Below are positions 24,335-31,622 of a DNA stretch of 31,762 bases, piece after piece. A program made the position numbers and the translations under genes. The notes beneath the pieces are model-generated. The model worked only from the letters and a program-made list of their open reading frames with translations, had not been told where the DNA came from and made no database searches. Each line of letters begins with the position of its first letter. The first letter of the stretch is position 1. Source of the DNA: Saprospiraceae bacterium UBA2329 (lineage in GTDB: Bacteria > Bacteroidota > Bacteroidia > Chitinophagales > Saprospiraceae); NCBI GenBank assembly GCA_002344975.1, contig DDUV01000024.1:1-31762 (forward strand), in the 5' to 3' direction.

Positions 24335-25231
24335 TTATTTTATTATTTCTTTCAAACACTCTATTTTCCAAACTATTCCAATATCAGAGTCATTGCCTAT
24401 TCTTCCAGAATAAATTCCTAAGAACTCTTGTACATAACCTCCCATCCCAACCACTTGTTTTGTATAAATCGCGCCCACTTGCCTCAAAATAACAGGAGAA
24501 CCTGACATACCACTTCTTGTGGAAGCATCAATCAAAAAAATGGGAAGGTCGTCAAAGTTTAAATCAAAGTCTGACGACAATTGACCTGTTTTCCAAATAG
24601 GAAATCGTCCATAACTGGAAAAACCGAAAGGGAATCCAATAATGCTGAGATTTATAGATGGATATTTTACTATTTCATCGTTGTATTCATCAAATTTTAG
24701 TGAGTATAAGTTAATCTTATTCTTTTGTTCATCAGTCAGATTTATTGGCAGTGCAACTACATCAACTTTTTTCCCAAAAGGATGTTCTAACCACTTTTTT
24801 CTTCCTTTATCGTAAAGGTCGATTGTGATCGGTATCCATTCTCCAAGTGTCTTGCCATGAAAATAAATAAGTAATTTTTCAGGGTCAGAAACATCAATTT
24901 CTAATTCATTTCCAACTGCATTTTTGACTTTTATTTTATTTGCGGTGCTATCGGTAGGGTTTCTATTTGCTATGACATGCCAGTTAGTTATTAGATAAAA
25001 TTTAGAATTATCCTCCAAAATAAATCCCGTTGCGCTTTCTACAATTTCATCCCTTCCATATATTTTTTTGACCCCCTCTATATAAAGAGGAATACAAGAA
25101 ATCGGATCAATTAATATCGTATCTTGTACAGTCGATGATATTGTTTTAGGTAGGTTGAAATCAGATATAATTTGCCCCGAAAGTGAAACTGAAATCAGGT
25201 TTAATATGACGATTTTTATTAGGTTATTCAT
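24335..25231 (-). CDS. Secreted trypsin-like serine protease
   Basis: Product of 298 aa with a short signal peptide (MNNLIKIVILNLISVSLSGQ). The chymotrypsin-fold triad is visible: His85 in FYLITNWHVIANR, Asp157 in KKVDVVALPI and Ser243 in TRSGMSGSPVIL. The C-terminal VVGMGGYVQEFLGIYSGRI fits the last strands of the fold. The substrate is unknown and no PDZ domain follows. The gene is clearly richer in A and T than its neighbours and marks the left end of an AT-rich stretch reaching to about 26540, a sign of possible transfer. Confidence 0.88.
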   Translation of the reverse strand: MNNLIKIVILNLISVSLSGQIISDFNLPKTISSTVQDTILIDPISCIPLYIEGVKKIYGRDEIVESATGFILEDNSKFYLITNWHVIANRNPTDSTANKIKVKNAVGNELEIDVSDPEKLLIYFHGKTLGEWIPITIDLYDKGRKKWLEHPFGKKVDVVALPINLTDEQKNKINLYSLKFDEYNDEIVKYPSINLSIIGFPFGFSSYGRFPIWKTGQLSSDFDLNFDDLPIFLIDASTRSGMSGSPVILRQVGAIYTKQVVGMGGYVQEFLGIYSGRIGNDSDIGIVWKIECLKEIIK

Positions 25232-25358
25232 TTTCTATTTTTTTATTATATTTGGCATTAACGCCCATTTCCTGCAATCCCCTCTACAACCAATCTCACT
25301 CATTCCCGCTTTATACCCTACCCATACCTCCAACGACTTTTTCAGACGCTCGTCTTTT

Positions 25359-25444
25359 CTCCATCAGGGATTCATATAAAACCTTGAACGACAACAAAGA
25401 TAGGGGCTTTGTTTGGGTAAAGCAATATCGGCGGGAAAAATATT
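25359..25444. repeat. 86-bp direct repeat, copy A
   Basis: It matches copy B at 26455-26540 in the same orientation with two differences in 86 positions. It carries a Bacteroidota-type promoter pointing left on the minus strand. In copy A the promoter is followed by no recognisable gene. The rest of the 25232-25570 gap shows no gene. Confidence 0.92.
25395..25425 (-). promoter_or_regulatory. Promoter in repeat copy A
   Basis: On the minus strand TTG (25425-25423), a 20-nt spacer and TATCTTTG (25402-25395) match the Bacteroidota consensus. Downstream lies an ATGGAG that opens only a short frame, so it may be a relic promoter, or may read into the protease gene that starts at 25231. Confidence 0.55.
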
Positions 25445-25570
25445 TCTATTAAGACACTGCCCGATACCGAAATCCACTATCCGCACGTATCATAACGTGA
25501 TGTGCCTTTCCGGCTGTATTTTTTATCGCAATTGCTCGTAAAGGAATTTGAAAACTTTCACCCTCCTAAA

Positions 25571-26182
25571 TTAAAGTTTTGCTACTGCTTTTTCAATACG
25601 CTTTTTCACCCGCGCCCAAGTATTTTTTTTTTCCAACACATCGGGAAGAGCCTGCGGATCTGCATCTTCAAACCATGTGAGGCTTTTAATTACATGAAAA
25701 AGTGTGGAATGTGGATACTTTTGGAGGTATAGTTCCAGAATTTCCGGCAATGTGAACCGTTCTAACAGAAAATAAAGGTCATAAAAGTCTTTTTTGCTTC
25801 CCCGCCCAGTGATGGCATCCAATTTCATAGGAGCAATATCTTTTACTGACAACAGCCGAATACCATCTATCTCCTCGATCGGGTATGTAAAGGCATACTT
25901 GAATCGGATGAAATCCACCTTTATGCCTTCTATATCGCTGATGAGGCTACCTTGGGTTCGCACTTTAGGCTGAACGGAATAGTCCTGTTGTAAATTTTCC
26001 AACAGAGCGTCTGTGTCTATGTCCGACACCGTAAACATATCCAGATCAACAGATTTCCGATGCCCGATTTGTAGCGCCAATGCCGTGCCGCCGACTAAAA
26101 CAAATTGATCCAGATATTTTCGGGACATCAAAGATTTCAATAATCCCAATGTGAAGGGTTCGACCGACTCCAGGTGTAGCAT
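25571..26182 (-). CDS. AbiEii-type nucleotidyltransferase, candidate toxin
   Basis: Product of 203 aa. The nucleotidyltransferase motif is intact: FVLVGGTALALQ (G31, G32, T33) and KSVDLDMF (D46, D48). It is followed by VDFIRFKYAF, LLSVKDIAPMKLDAITGRGSKKDFYDLYFLLE, the usual order in the AbiEii/AbiGii family (PF08843). Members act as toxins of type IV-like toxin-antitoxin pairs or abortive-infection systems; activity here is inferred from the family. The frame overlaps the DUF6922 gene by 46 bp, suggesting coupled translation. It lies between two 86-bp direct repeats. Confidence 0.88.
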   Translation of the reverse strand: MLHLESVEPFTLGLLKSLMSRKYLDQFVLVGGTALALQIGHRKSVDLDMFTVSDIDTDALLENLQQDYSVQPKVRTQGSLISDIEGIKVDFIRFKYAFTYPIEEIDGIRLLSVKDIAPMKLDAITGRGSKKDFYDLYFLLERFTLPEILELYLQKYPHSTLFHVIKSLTWFEDADPQALPDVLEKKNTWARVKKRIEKAVAKL

Positions 26183-26445
26183 CGCAATTCAGTTAAAGGA
26201 ATTTGGAAATATACGCTAACGAATTGAGTAGTCCTTTCGTCCAGATAACGAATTTTTTGAATCAACTCTGTCATTCTGCCCCGGCCGTAGTAATTAAGGG
26301 CAGTTTTAAAATCTTGCCAACTTCCACGACTCAAAGCCTTTTCTACGACATGAATAGCATTTTTCTCAAAGTCCAGCGTCGTCTTGTCCACGTCCCAGAA
26401 CAGCGAAGGGCTGAAATCCTCTATTTTCAATTGTTTCTTTTTCAT
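26137..26445 (-). CDS. DUF6922 protein, putative partner of the nucleotidyltransferase
   Basis: Product of 102 aa. The ATG at 26445 is chosen because GGAGGA lies 9 nt upstream on the minus strand and the protein then starts like its family (IEDFSPSLFWDVDKTTLDFEKN); longer frames reach into the promoter repeat. The body (IHVVEKALSRGSWQDFKTALNYYGRGRMTELIQKIRYLDERTTQFVSVYFQIPL) matches the DUF6922 pattern, often found beside AbiEii proteins. A role as antitoxin is inference from that pairing. The promoter lies in repeat copy B. Confidence 0.8.
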   Translation of the reverse strand: MKKKQLKIEDFSPSLFWDVDKTTLDFEKNAIHVVEKALSRGSWQDFKTALNYYGRGRMTELIQKIRYLDERTTQFVSVYFQIPLTELRCYTWSRSNPSHWDY

Positions 26446-26454
26446 GCTTCTTTC

Positions 26455-26540
26455 CTCCATCAGGGATTCATATAAAACCTTGAATGACAGCAAAGATAGG
26501 GGCTTTGTTTGGGTAAAGCAATATCGGCGGGAAAAATATT
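26455..26540. repeat. 86-bp direct repeat, copy B
   Basis: Direct copy of 25359-25444, 1096 bp apart start to start. It includes the promoter and the leader almost to the ribosome binding site of the DUF6922 gene. It also adjoins the end of the glycosyltransferase gene (26550). Confidence 0.92.
26491..26521 (-). promoter_or_regulatory. Promoter of the AbiEii/DUF6922 pair
   Basis: TTG (26521-26519), a 20-nt spacer and TATCTTTG (26498-26491) on the minus strand match the TTG-N19-21-TAnnTTTG consensus of Bacteroidota. The -7 box is 45 nt before the DUF6922 ATG. Confidence 0.8.
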
Positions 26541-26549
26541 CCGAGGCAC

Positions 26550-27470
26550 TCATTTCCCCAGCATCCACCTCAGTTTCAGCGCATCCAAATATGCCGGCAC
26601 AGGGCGCTCCGACAGCAGGTTTCGACGGGAGCGCGCCTCCAGACGCCTCAACAAAAACAGCACAAGCCGCCTCATGCCCGCCCGCTCGACGGCGGCGCTG
26701 ATGCTCACCAAGCGGGTGGGTACAACAATGCCCAATTCGCGCAAGCGGCGCAGGTTTTGTACCGCCTGCTCCGATTTTTGCAAAAACACTGCGGCCGGCT
26801 CCAGCCCGATATGCTCCAGCGGGTTGTCCAAATGCAGTACCGGAATCTGCCGCCGCTCCAATTCGAGGCCGAACAGCGTGTCTTCGTGGCCGTACTCGCG
26901 CAGTCGCTCATCGAAGCGGATGGACAATAGTATTTTTTGGGGAATGAGGAAGTTATTGGTCATAAAACCGTGCCAGGGCTGCACCGACCGGCGCGCTGCC
27001 GACCATTCTTCGCGGGATTTGCCCACCGTCCAATGCAACAAAAAAGCGGCGTTTTCCGGCGGATCGGACGCATATACCCTGCCGCCGCACAGCACCGCAT
27101 CGGGCCGGCAATGGGCCGCGTACTGCGCCATGTAGTCGGGGCGCACTACCGCCGAATCGCAGTCCATAAACAGCAAATATGGAAAGGAAGCCATTTCGGC
27201 CAAGCGGTTGCGTATGGCCGAGCGGCCTAGGTTTTGCGGCAGTTCCTCATAGCGAACGCCGGGAATGGCCTGCAAAGCGCGATTCAATGCGCGAAATTCG
27301 GCCGTAGAGCCGTCGTCCAGACAAAGGATTTCCCAGGGCGATTCCAGCGCAAGGCACTGCCCGGCCAAAGATTCTACCAAAGGCCGCACATCGAAATTGT
27401 AAACCGGAATGAGAACGGAAATCACCGCCGCAGCCGCGCCCTCAGTTGAGCAACTCGTAGATGCCCGCAA
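26550..27470 (-). CDS. Family 2 glycosyltransferase
   Basis: Product of 306 aa. The GT-A nucleotide-sugar domain starts at VISVLIPVYNF (about 16); DDGS at 52-55 and the metal-binding MDCDS (D103, D105) follow, then YGHEDTLFGLEL with the likely catalytic acidic pair and a C-terminal helical part rich in Arg. It transfers a sugar from an activated donor to an unknown acceptor. The first ATG at 27470 overlaps the thiolase stop by 29 bp; a GTG at about residue 16 is an alternative start. It is the last gene of the yicC-to-glycosyltransferase run. Confidence 0.9.
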   Translation of the reverse strand: MRASTSCSTEGAAAAVISVLIPVYNFDVRPLVESLAGQCLALESPWEILCLDDGSTAEFRALNRALQAIPGVRYEELPQNLGRSAIRNRLAEMASFPYLLFMDCDSAVVRPDYMAQYAAHCRPDAVLCGGRVYASDPPENAAFLLHWTVGKSREEWSAARRSVQPWHGFMTNNFLIPQKILLSIRFDERLREYGHEDTLFGLELERRQIPVLHLDNPLEHIGLEPAAVFLQKSEQAVQNLRRLRELGIVVPTRLVSISAAVERAGMRRLVLFLLRRLEARSRRNLLSERPVPAYLDALKLRWMLGK

Positions 27471-28614
27471 TGCCCTGTCCGCCGCCTACGCAGGCCGTGA
27501 CCATGCCGTATTTCTGGCCCCGGCGGCGCATTTCGTGGAAGAGCTGCGTGGAGAGCTTGGCGCCCGTGCAGCCGAGCGGATGCCCCAATGCGATGGCCCC
27601 GCCGTTGACGTTCACGATCTCGGGATCAAGGCCGGCTTCCTGGATGACGGCCAATGCCTGAGCGGCAAAGGCTTCGTTGAGTTCTATTTGCTGGATATCG
27701 GAGAGTTTCAGGCCGCCCTGAGCCAGCGCTTTGGGAATAGCCGCCACCGGTCCGATGCCCATGTAGAGCGCCTCCACGCCGGCCACGGCGCAGGAAACCA
27801 TGCGGGCGATGGGTTGCAGATTGTATTGTTTTACAATGTCTTCGCTCACCACCAGCACAAAAGCGGCGCCGTCGGAGGTTTGGGAGGCGTTGCCGGCTGT
27901 GATGATGCCGTTGGCGGCAAAAGCCGGGCGCAATTGAGCCAGCCCTTCCACCGTCGTATCGCGGCGAACGCCTTCGTCCATAGCCACCACGCTCTCGGTT
28001 TCTACGCGCTTGTTGTCTTTTACAAACACCTCCTTGACCTTCACCGGCACAATTTGCTCGCTGAAACGGCCTTCCTCAATGGCGCGGGCCGCTTTGAGGT
28101 GCGATTGATACGAAAACTCATCGGCGGCCTGGCGGCTGATGCCGTATTTGTTGGCCACCGCTTCGGCAGTGAGGCCCATGCCTACCAGATAGTCGGGCGT
28201 GTTGGCGGCTACGGCATAGCTGGGCGCCAATTTGTAGCCCGTCATGGGAATCATACTCATGTTTTCGGTGCCGCCGGCCACATACACATGGCCCATGCCG
28301 GCGCGGATTTTGGCTACGGCAATGGAAATGGTTTCCAAACCGGAAGCGCAGTAGCGGTTGACCGTCATGCCGGGTACTTCTTTGCCCAGAGCGCGGAGCG
28401 AAATCTGGCGTCCGATCTGAAGCCCCTGTTCACCTTCGGGATTGGCGCAACCCACGATCACGTCGTCCACCATAGCGGGGTCGAGTTCGGGCGTGTGGTC
28501 GAAGAGGTATTTGACGACGTCCACGGCGAGGTCGTCGGAGCGGTAGTTGCGGAATCCGCCTTTTTTGGCTTTGCCTACGGCGCTGCGATAGGCTTTTACA
28601 ATGTATGCTTCCAT
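27442..28614 (-). CDS. Acetyl-CoA acyltransferase (thiolase)
   Basis: Product of 390 aa of the thiolase II/FadA type. Catalytic residues are in place: Cys89 in NRYCASGLETI, His345 in LGHPLGCTGA and Cys375 in TACVGGGQG. It condenses or cleaves acyl-CoA, most likely in fatty-acid beta-oxidation. The length is normal. It is 50 nt after the ACMSD-like gene and overlaps the glycosyltransferase frame. Confidence 0.96.
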   Translation of the reverse strand: MEAYIVKAYRSAVGKAKKGGFRNYRSDDLAVDVVKYLFDHTPELDPAMVDDVIVGCANPEGEQGLQIGRQISLRALGKEVPGMTVNRYCASGLETISIAVAKIRAGMGHVYVAGGTENMSMIPMTGYKLAPSYAVAANTPDYLVGMGLTAEAVANKYGISRQAADEFSYQSHLKAARAIEEGRFSEQIVPVKVKEVFVKDNKRVETESVVAMDEGVRRDTTVEGLAQLRPAFAANGIITAGNASQTSDGAAFVLVVSEDIVKQYNLQPIARMVSCAVAGVEALYMGIGPVAAIPKALAQGGLKLSDIQQIELNEAFAAQALAVIQEAGLDPEIVNVNGGAIALGHPLGCTGAKLSTQLFHEMRRRGQKYGMVTACVGGGQGIAGIYELLN

Positions 28615-28664
28615 GATGGGATAAATGGTATTGCTTTGGATAAAAATGCCTGTTCGTTACTCGC

Positions 28665-29681
28665 TCAGACGCTGTAAAGTTGGGCATTTTTTTGCAAACC
28701 GAGCCAATTTAGCGAATTTTCGCAAAATATTTTTTGAACGGTGGTTTCCGGCAGGCCCATCTCTTCGATGAAAGCGCCGATTTCGAGGTCGCCGAGGGGG
28801 AAGGGATAGTCGGAACCCAGCGTCACTTTGTCTTCGCCCACCATGTCGAGGACATAGCGCAGCATGACCGGGTCGTGCGTGATGCTGTCCACCCAAAACT
28901 TGCCGAGGTAGTCGGTCGGCGGTTTGGGATTGTCAATGGCCACCAAGTCGGGGCGGCAGTTGTAGCCGTGTTGTATGCGCCCGATGGTGGGCAAAAACGA
29001 GCCGCCGGCGTGAGAGAAGCAAACCCGCAGTTCGGGCAGGCGTTCCAGCACGCCGCCGAAGATCATGGAACAAGCGGCGCGGGAGGTTTCGGCGGGCATT
29101 CCTACCAACCAGGGCAACCAATAGCGGCGCATATCGGCCTCGCCCATCATGTTCCAGGGGTGTACCATGACGGCCAGACTCAGGTCTTGGCAAGCCTGAA
29201 AAATGGGGAAGAATTCGGGTTCGTTCAGGTTGCGGTCGTTGATGTTGGAACCAATCTGAATGCCCACAATACCCATGTCTTTCAGCCGCTGCAATTCGCG
29301 GATGGCGGTATCGGCATCCTGCATGGGCACGGTGCCGAGGCCGATGTAGTTTTTGGGGTAGTCGTGTACGAGTTGGGCGATGTGGTCGTTGAGAAAGCGC
29401 GAGAGATCGAGACAGTCGTCGGGTTCGGCCCAATAGGAAAACATGACCGGAATGGTACACACTACCTGCACCTGCGTGCGGTGTTGGGCGTATTCGCGGA
29501 TGCGGAGTTCGGGGTCCCAGCAGTTGGCCTCAATTTCGCGGAAGAAGGTGTCGCCCTTCATCATTTGGGCGCGTCCGGGTTGATGATGAACGAGGTGAAT
29601 GAAGTCTCCGTAGCCGAACTTTTCTGCAAAATTGGGCAACCGTTCGGGCAGGATATGGGTGTGCATGTCAATTTTCAACAC
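28665..29681 (-). CDS. Aminocarboxymuconate-semialdehyde decarboxylase (ACMSD)-like
   Basis: Product of 338 aa in the amidohydrolase 2 family with close resemblance to ACMSD, which decarboxylates the ring-opened product of 3-hydroxyanthranilate in the kynurenine pathway. The zinc ligands are present: His7 and His9 (MHTHILPE), His174 (MVHPWNMMG) and Asp291 (LGSDYPFPLG), plus His224 in CFSHAGG. The runs NCWDPELRIRE, PVMFSYWAEP and YWLPWLVGMPAET are ACMSD signatures. The start is GTG (29681) or TTG (29678), the latter aligning with the family's usual first residue; the ATG at 29666 would keep the HxH motif but lose five residues. It begins 6 nt after apaG. Confidence 0.9.
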   Translation of the reverse strand: MLKIDMHTHILPERLPNFAEKFGYGDFIHLVHHQPGRAQMMKGDTFFREIEANCWDPELRIREYAQHRTQVQVVCTIPVMFSYWAEPDDCLDLSRFLNDHIAQLVHDYPKNYIGLGTVPMQDADTAIRELQRLKDMGIVGIQIGSNINDRNLNEPEFFPIFQACQDLSLAVMVHPWNMMGEADMRRYWLPWLVGMPAETSRAACSMIFGGVLERLPELRVCFSHAGGSFLPTIGRIQHGYNCRPDLVAIDNPKPPTDYLGKFWVDSITHDPVMLRYVLDMVGEDKVTLGSDYPFPLGDLEIGAFIEEMGLPETTVQKIFCENSLNWLGLQKNAQLYSV

Positions 29682-29687
29682 GGCGGA

Positions 29688-30074
29688 TCAATTGAGGCGG
29701 TAAGGAGTGATGAGTCGGAATTGGGGAATGTCCACGTCGAACATTTCGTCGGTGTCGGTGCGCCGGAACTGATAAGTACCCTGCATGCTGCCGATTTCGG
29801 AACTGAGATTCGACCAGGACACATACTGATGCACGCCGCCGGGCTGCAAAATGGGCTGCTTGCCGATGACGCCCTCGCCTTCTACCTCGCGGCGCTCGCC
29901 GGCAGAGTCGAAAATATGCCAGTGACGGCGCAGGAGCTGCACGGTAAACGAGTTGAGATTTTCGATGGTGATGCGATAGGCAAAGACGAACTCCCCGACA
30001 TCGGGTTTGGAGTAGTTGGGTTGGTAAAACGCCTCTACACTGATGCGTACATCGTTGGTAATCAGGGTGTCCAT
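29688..30074 (-). CDS. apaG: ApaG domain protein
   Basis: Product of 128 aa made of one ApaG beta-sandwich: VEAFYQPNYSKPDVGEFVFAYRITIENL, WHIFDSAGERREVEGEGVIGKQPILQPGG and YVSWSNLSSEIGSMQGTYQF. ApaG is linked to Co2+/Mg2+ efflux and nucleotide metabolism, but the mechanism is unclear. It follows gmk by 34 nt in the same direction. Confidence 0.95.
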   Translation of the reverse strand: MDTLITNDVRISVEAFYQPNYSKPDVGEFVFAYRITIENLNSFTVQLLRRHWHIFDSAGERREVEGEGVIGKQPILQPGGVHQYVSWSNLSSEIGSMQGTYQFRRTDTDEMFDVDIPQFRLITPYRLN

Positions 30075-30108
30075 TGCGAAGTATTTTTATAATTTCGGCC
30101 ACACGCCG

Positions 30109-30675
30109 CTATTGTTCCGATAAAAAACTCCGGGCAATCTCCTCTGCGCGGGCAAAGGCCGCTTCCAGCACATCGTTAACTAAAACCACATCGAATTTGT
30201 TTTCAAACGCCAGTTCCTCCTCCGCTTTCACGATGCGTTTCCGGAAGGTTTCTTCGCTTTCCGTACCCCGGCCCTTGAGGCGTTCGACGAGTACATCCCG
30301 CGAAGGCGGCTTCACAAAAACGGTGAGCGCCTGCTCCGGGTATTTCTTTTTGAGGCGCACGGCTCCATACACATCAATATCGAAAATGATGTCTTTGCCT
30401 TCGCTCCACAGTCGCTCCAACTCGCTGTGCAAAGTGCCGTAAAACTGGCCGGGATACACTTCCTCCCACTCTGCAAATTCTTTATTGTCAATGCGTTGCC
30501 TGAACTCTTCCTGCGAGATGAAGTAATAATCGCGTCCATGAACTTCGTGTGCCCGGCGCTCGCGGGTAGCCGCCGATACGGAAAAGGAAAGCTGCGGAAA
30601 CACACTGAGCAGATGCCGCACGATGGTGGTTTTACCCGACCCCGATGGCGCTGCGAAAATGAGCATCTTATTCAT
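30109..30675 (-). CDS. gmk: Guanylate kinase
   Basis: Product of 188 aa that phosphorylates GMP to GDP. The P-loop is APSGSGKTT (9-17); the GMP-binding region has SVSAATRERRAHEVHGRDYYF and EWEEVYPGQFYGT; the DIDVYGAVRLKKKYP segment and the lid KGRGTESEETFRKRI follow. Its ATG overlaps the stop of the yicC gene (ATGA at 30672-30675), a common bacterial pairing. Confidence 0.97.
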   Translation of the reverse strand: MNKMLIFAAPSGSGKTTIVRHLLSVFPQLSFSVSAATRERRAHEVHGRDYYFISQEEFRQRIDNKEFAEWEEVYPGQFYGTLHSELERLWSEGKDIIFDIDVYGAVRLKKKYPEQALTVFVKPPSRDVLVERLKGRGTESEETFRKRIVKAEEELAFENKFDVVLVNDVLEAAFARAEEIARSFLSEQ

Positions 30676-31547
30676 ATCGTATTGGCTACCAGCTCTTTAA
30701 TTTTCTCCAATTCGTCCTTCATATTGACCACCAAACGCTGGATTTCGGAAGAATAAGCCTTGGCGCCCAGCGTGTTGATCTCGCGGCCCATCTCCTGACT
30801 GATGAAGCTGAGTTTGCGTCCTTTGGCGGTATCGGGCGAGTTGAGTTCTTCCAAAAAGTAGTTGCAATGTTGTTCGAGCCTCACTTTTTCCTCGGTGATG
30901 TCCATTTTTTCGAGGTAAAAAATGATTTCCTGCTCGAAGCGATTCTCGTCAATTTTTTCTTTGCCGAGGTACTCTTCCAGATTCTGATACATGCGCTGCC
31001 GCACGCGCACCACGCGCTCTTCCTGATGCGGGTCCACCAGAGGCAGGGCCGTCATGATGTTGCTCACGCGCAGGCGGAGGTCGCTTTCCATGGCCTGCCC
31101 TTCGGCGAGGCGGAAAGCGTCGAATTGTTGCACGGCCTTGTTCGTCACCTCCATGACGGCGGCCCATTCGGCTTCGTCTAAGTTGGCTGCTTCGGTGGAG
31201 ACCACATTGGGCAGGCGCAGTACGGCGGGAATGATGTCGCCGGAAGGCATTTGCAGTTCGTCGGCCAATTTGCGCAATTCCACTACATAGCGTTTGAACA
31301 GGGGCACATTCAGTGCAAAGTCGTCGTCGCCTTGTAAAGACTTGATTTCCAGCGCAAATTCAATTTTCCCCCGCTCGGCGCGCTCGGCCAGCAGACGGCG
31401 CAGATCGTTCTCACGGTCTTTGTATTTCTGGGGCAGTCTCATTTTGATGTCGGTGAATTTGCTGTTGAGCGAGCGTATTTCTACCGAAATATTTTTGTCT
31501 AAATACGTTTGAGTTTCCCGGCCATAACCGGTCATGGAAAGCAGCAT
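30672..31547 (-). CDS. yicC: YicC/YloC family endoribonuclease
   Basis: Product of 291 aa. The N-terminal signature MTGYGRE, SVEIRSLNSKF and LPQKYKDRENDLRRLL and the C-terminal RLEQHCNYFLEELNS, GRKLSFISQEMGREINTLGAKA match the YicC family, a stress-linked RNase. An ATG at 31535 is an alternative start that begins exactly at MTGYGRE. It is translationally coupled with gmk. A TATATTTG promoter element lies 28 nt upstream. Confidence 0.95.
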   Translation of the reverse strand: MLLSMTGYGRETQTYLDKNISVEIRSLNSKFTDIKMRLPQKYKDRENDLRRLLAERAERGKIEFALEIKSLQGDDDFALNVPLFKRYVVELRKLADELQMPSGDIIPAVLRLPNVVSTEAANLDEAEWAAVMEVTNKAVQQFDAFRLAEGQAMESDLRLRVSNIMTALPLVDPHQEERVVRVRQRMYQNLEEYLGKEKIDENRFEQEIIFYLEKMDITEEKVRLEQHCNYFLEELNSPDTAKGRKLSFISQEMGREINTLGAKAYSSEIQRLVVNMKDELEKIKELVANTI

Positions 31548-31575
31548 AGCGGCGCGTTTTTGATGATGCGAGCGG

Positions 31576-31583
31576 CAAATATA
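31576..31583 (-). promoter_or_regulatory. Promoter -7 element of the yicC operon
   Basis: TATATTTG on the minus strand (TAnnTTTG consensus), 28 nt before the yicC ATG. No -33 TTG is seen at the usual spacing. It probably drives the yicC-gmk-apaG-ACMSD-thiolase run. Confidence 0.5.
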
Positions 31584-31622
31584 GGCTTTCGCGGGCTAAC
31601 CTGCGCGGGGAATTTTGTTTGG

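Noticed and set aside
24335..25231. Protease as an effector of an intracellular defence system with the AbiEii pair
   Set aside because: It has a signal peptide, so it acts outside the cytoplasm, and it lies outside the direct repeats.
25247..25254. Plus-strand TATATTTG promoter
   Set aside because: It lies in an AT-rich stretch, has no spaced TTG and no gene downstream on that strand.
27409..28677. Long plus-strand frame opposite the thiolase
   Set aside because: The thiolase on the minus strand has all its catalytic motifs; the antisense frame is a codon-bias by-product.
28734..30092. Long plus-strand frame opposite the ACMSD-like and apaG genes
   Set aside because: Both minus-strand genes are clearly real, and the antisense product is low-complexity His/Gly/Val-rich with no motif.
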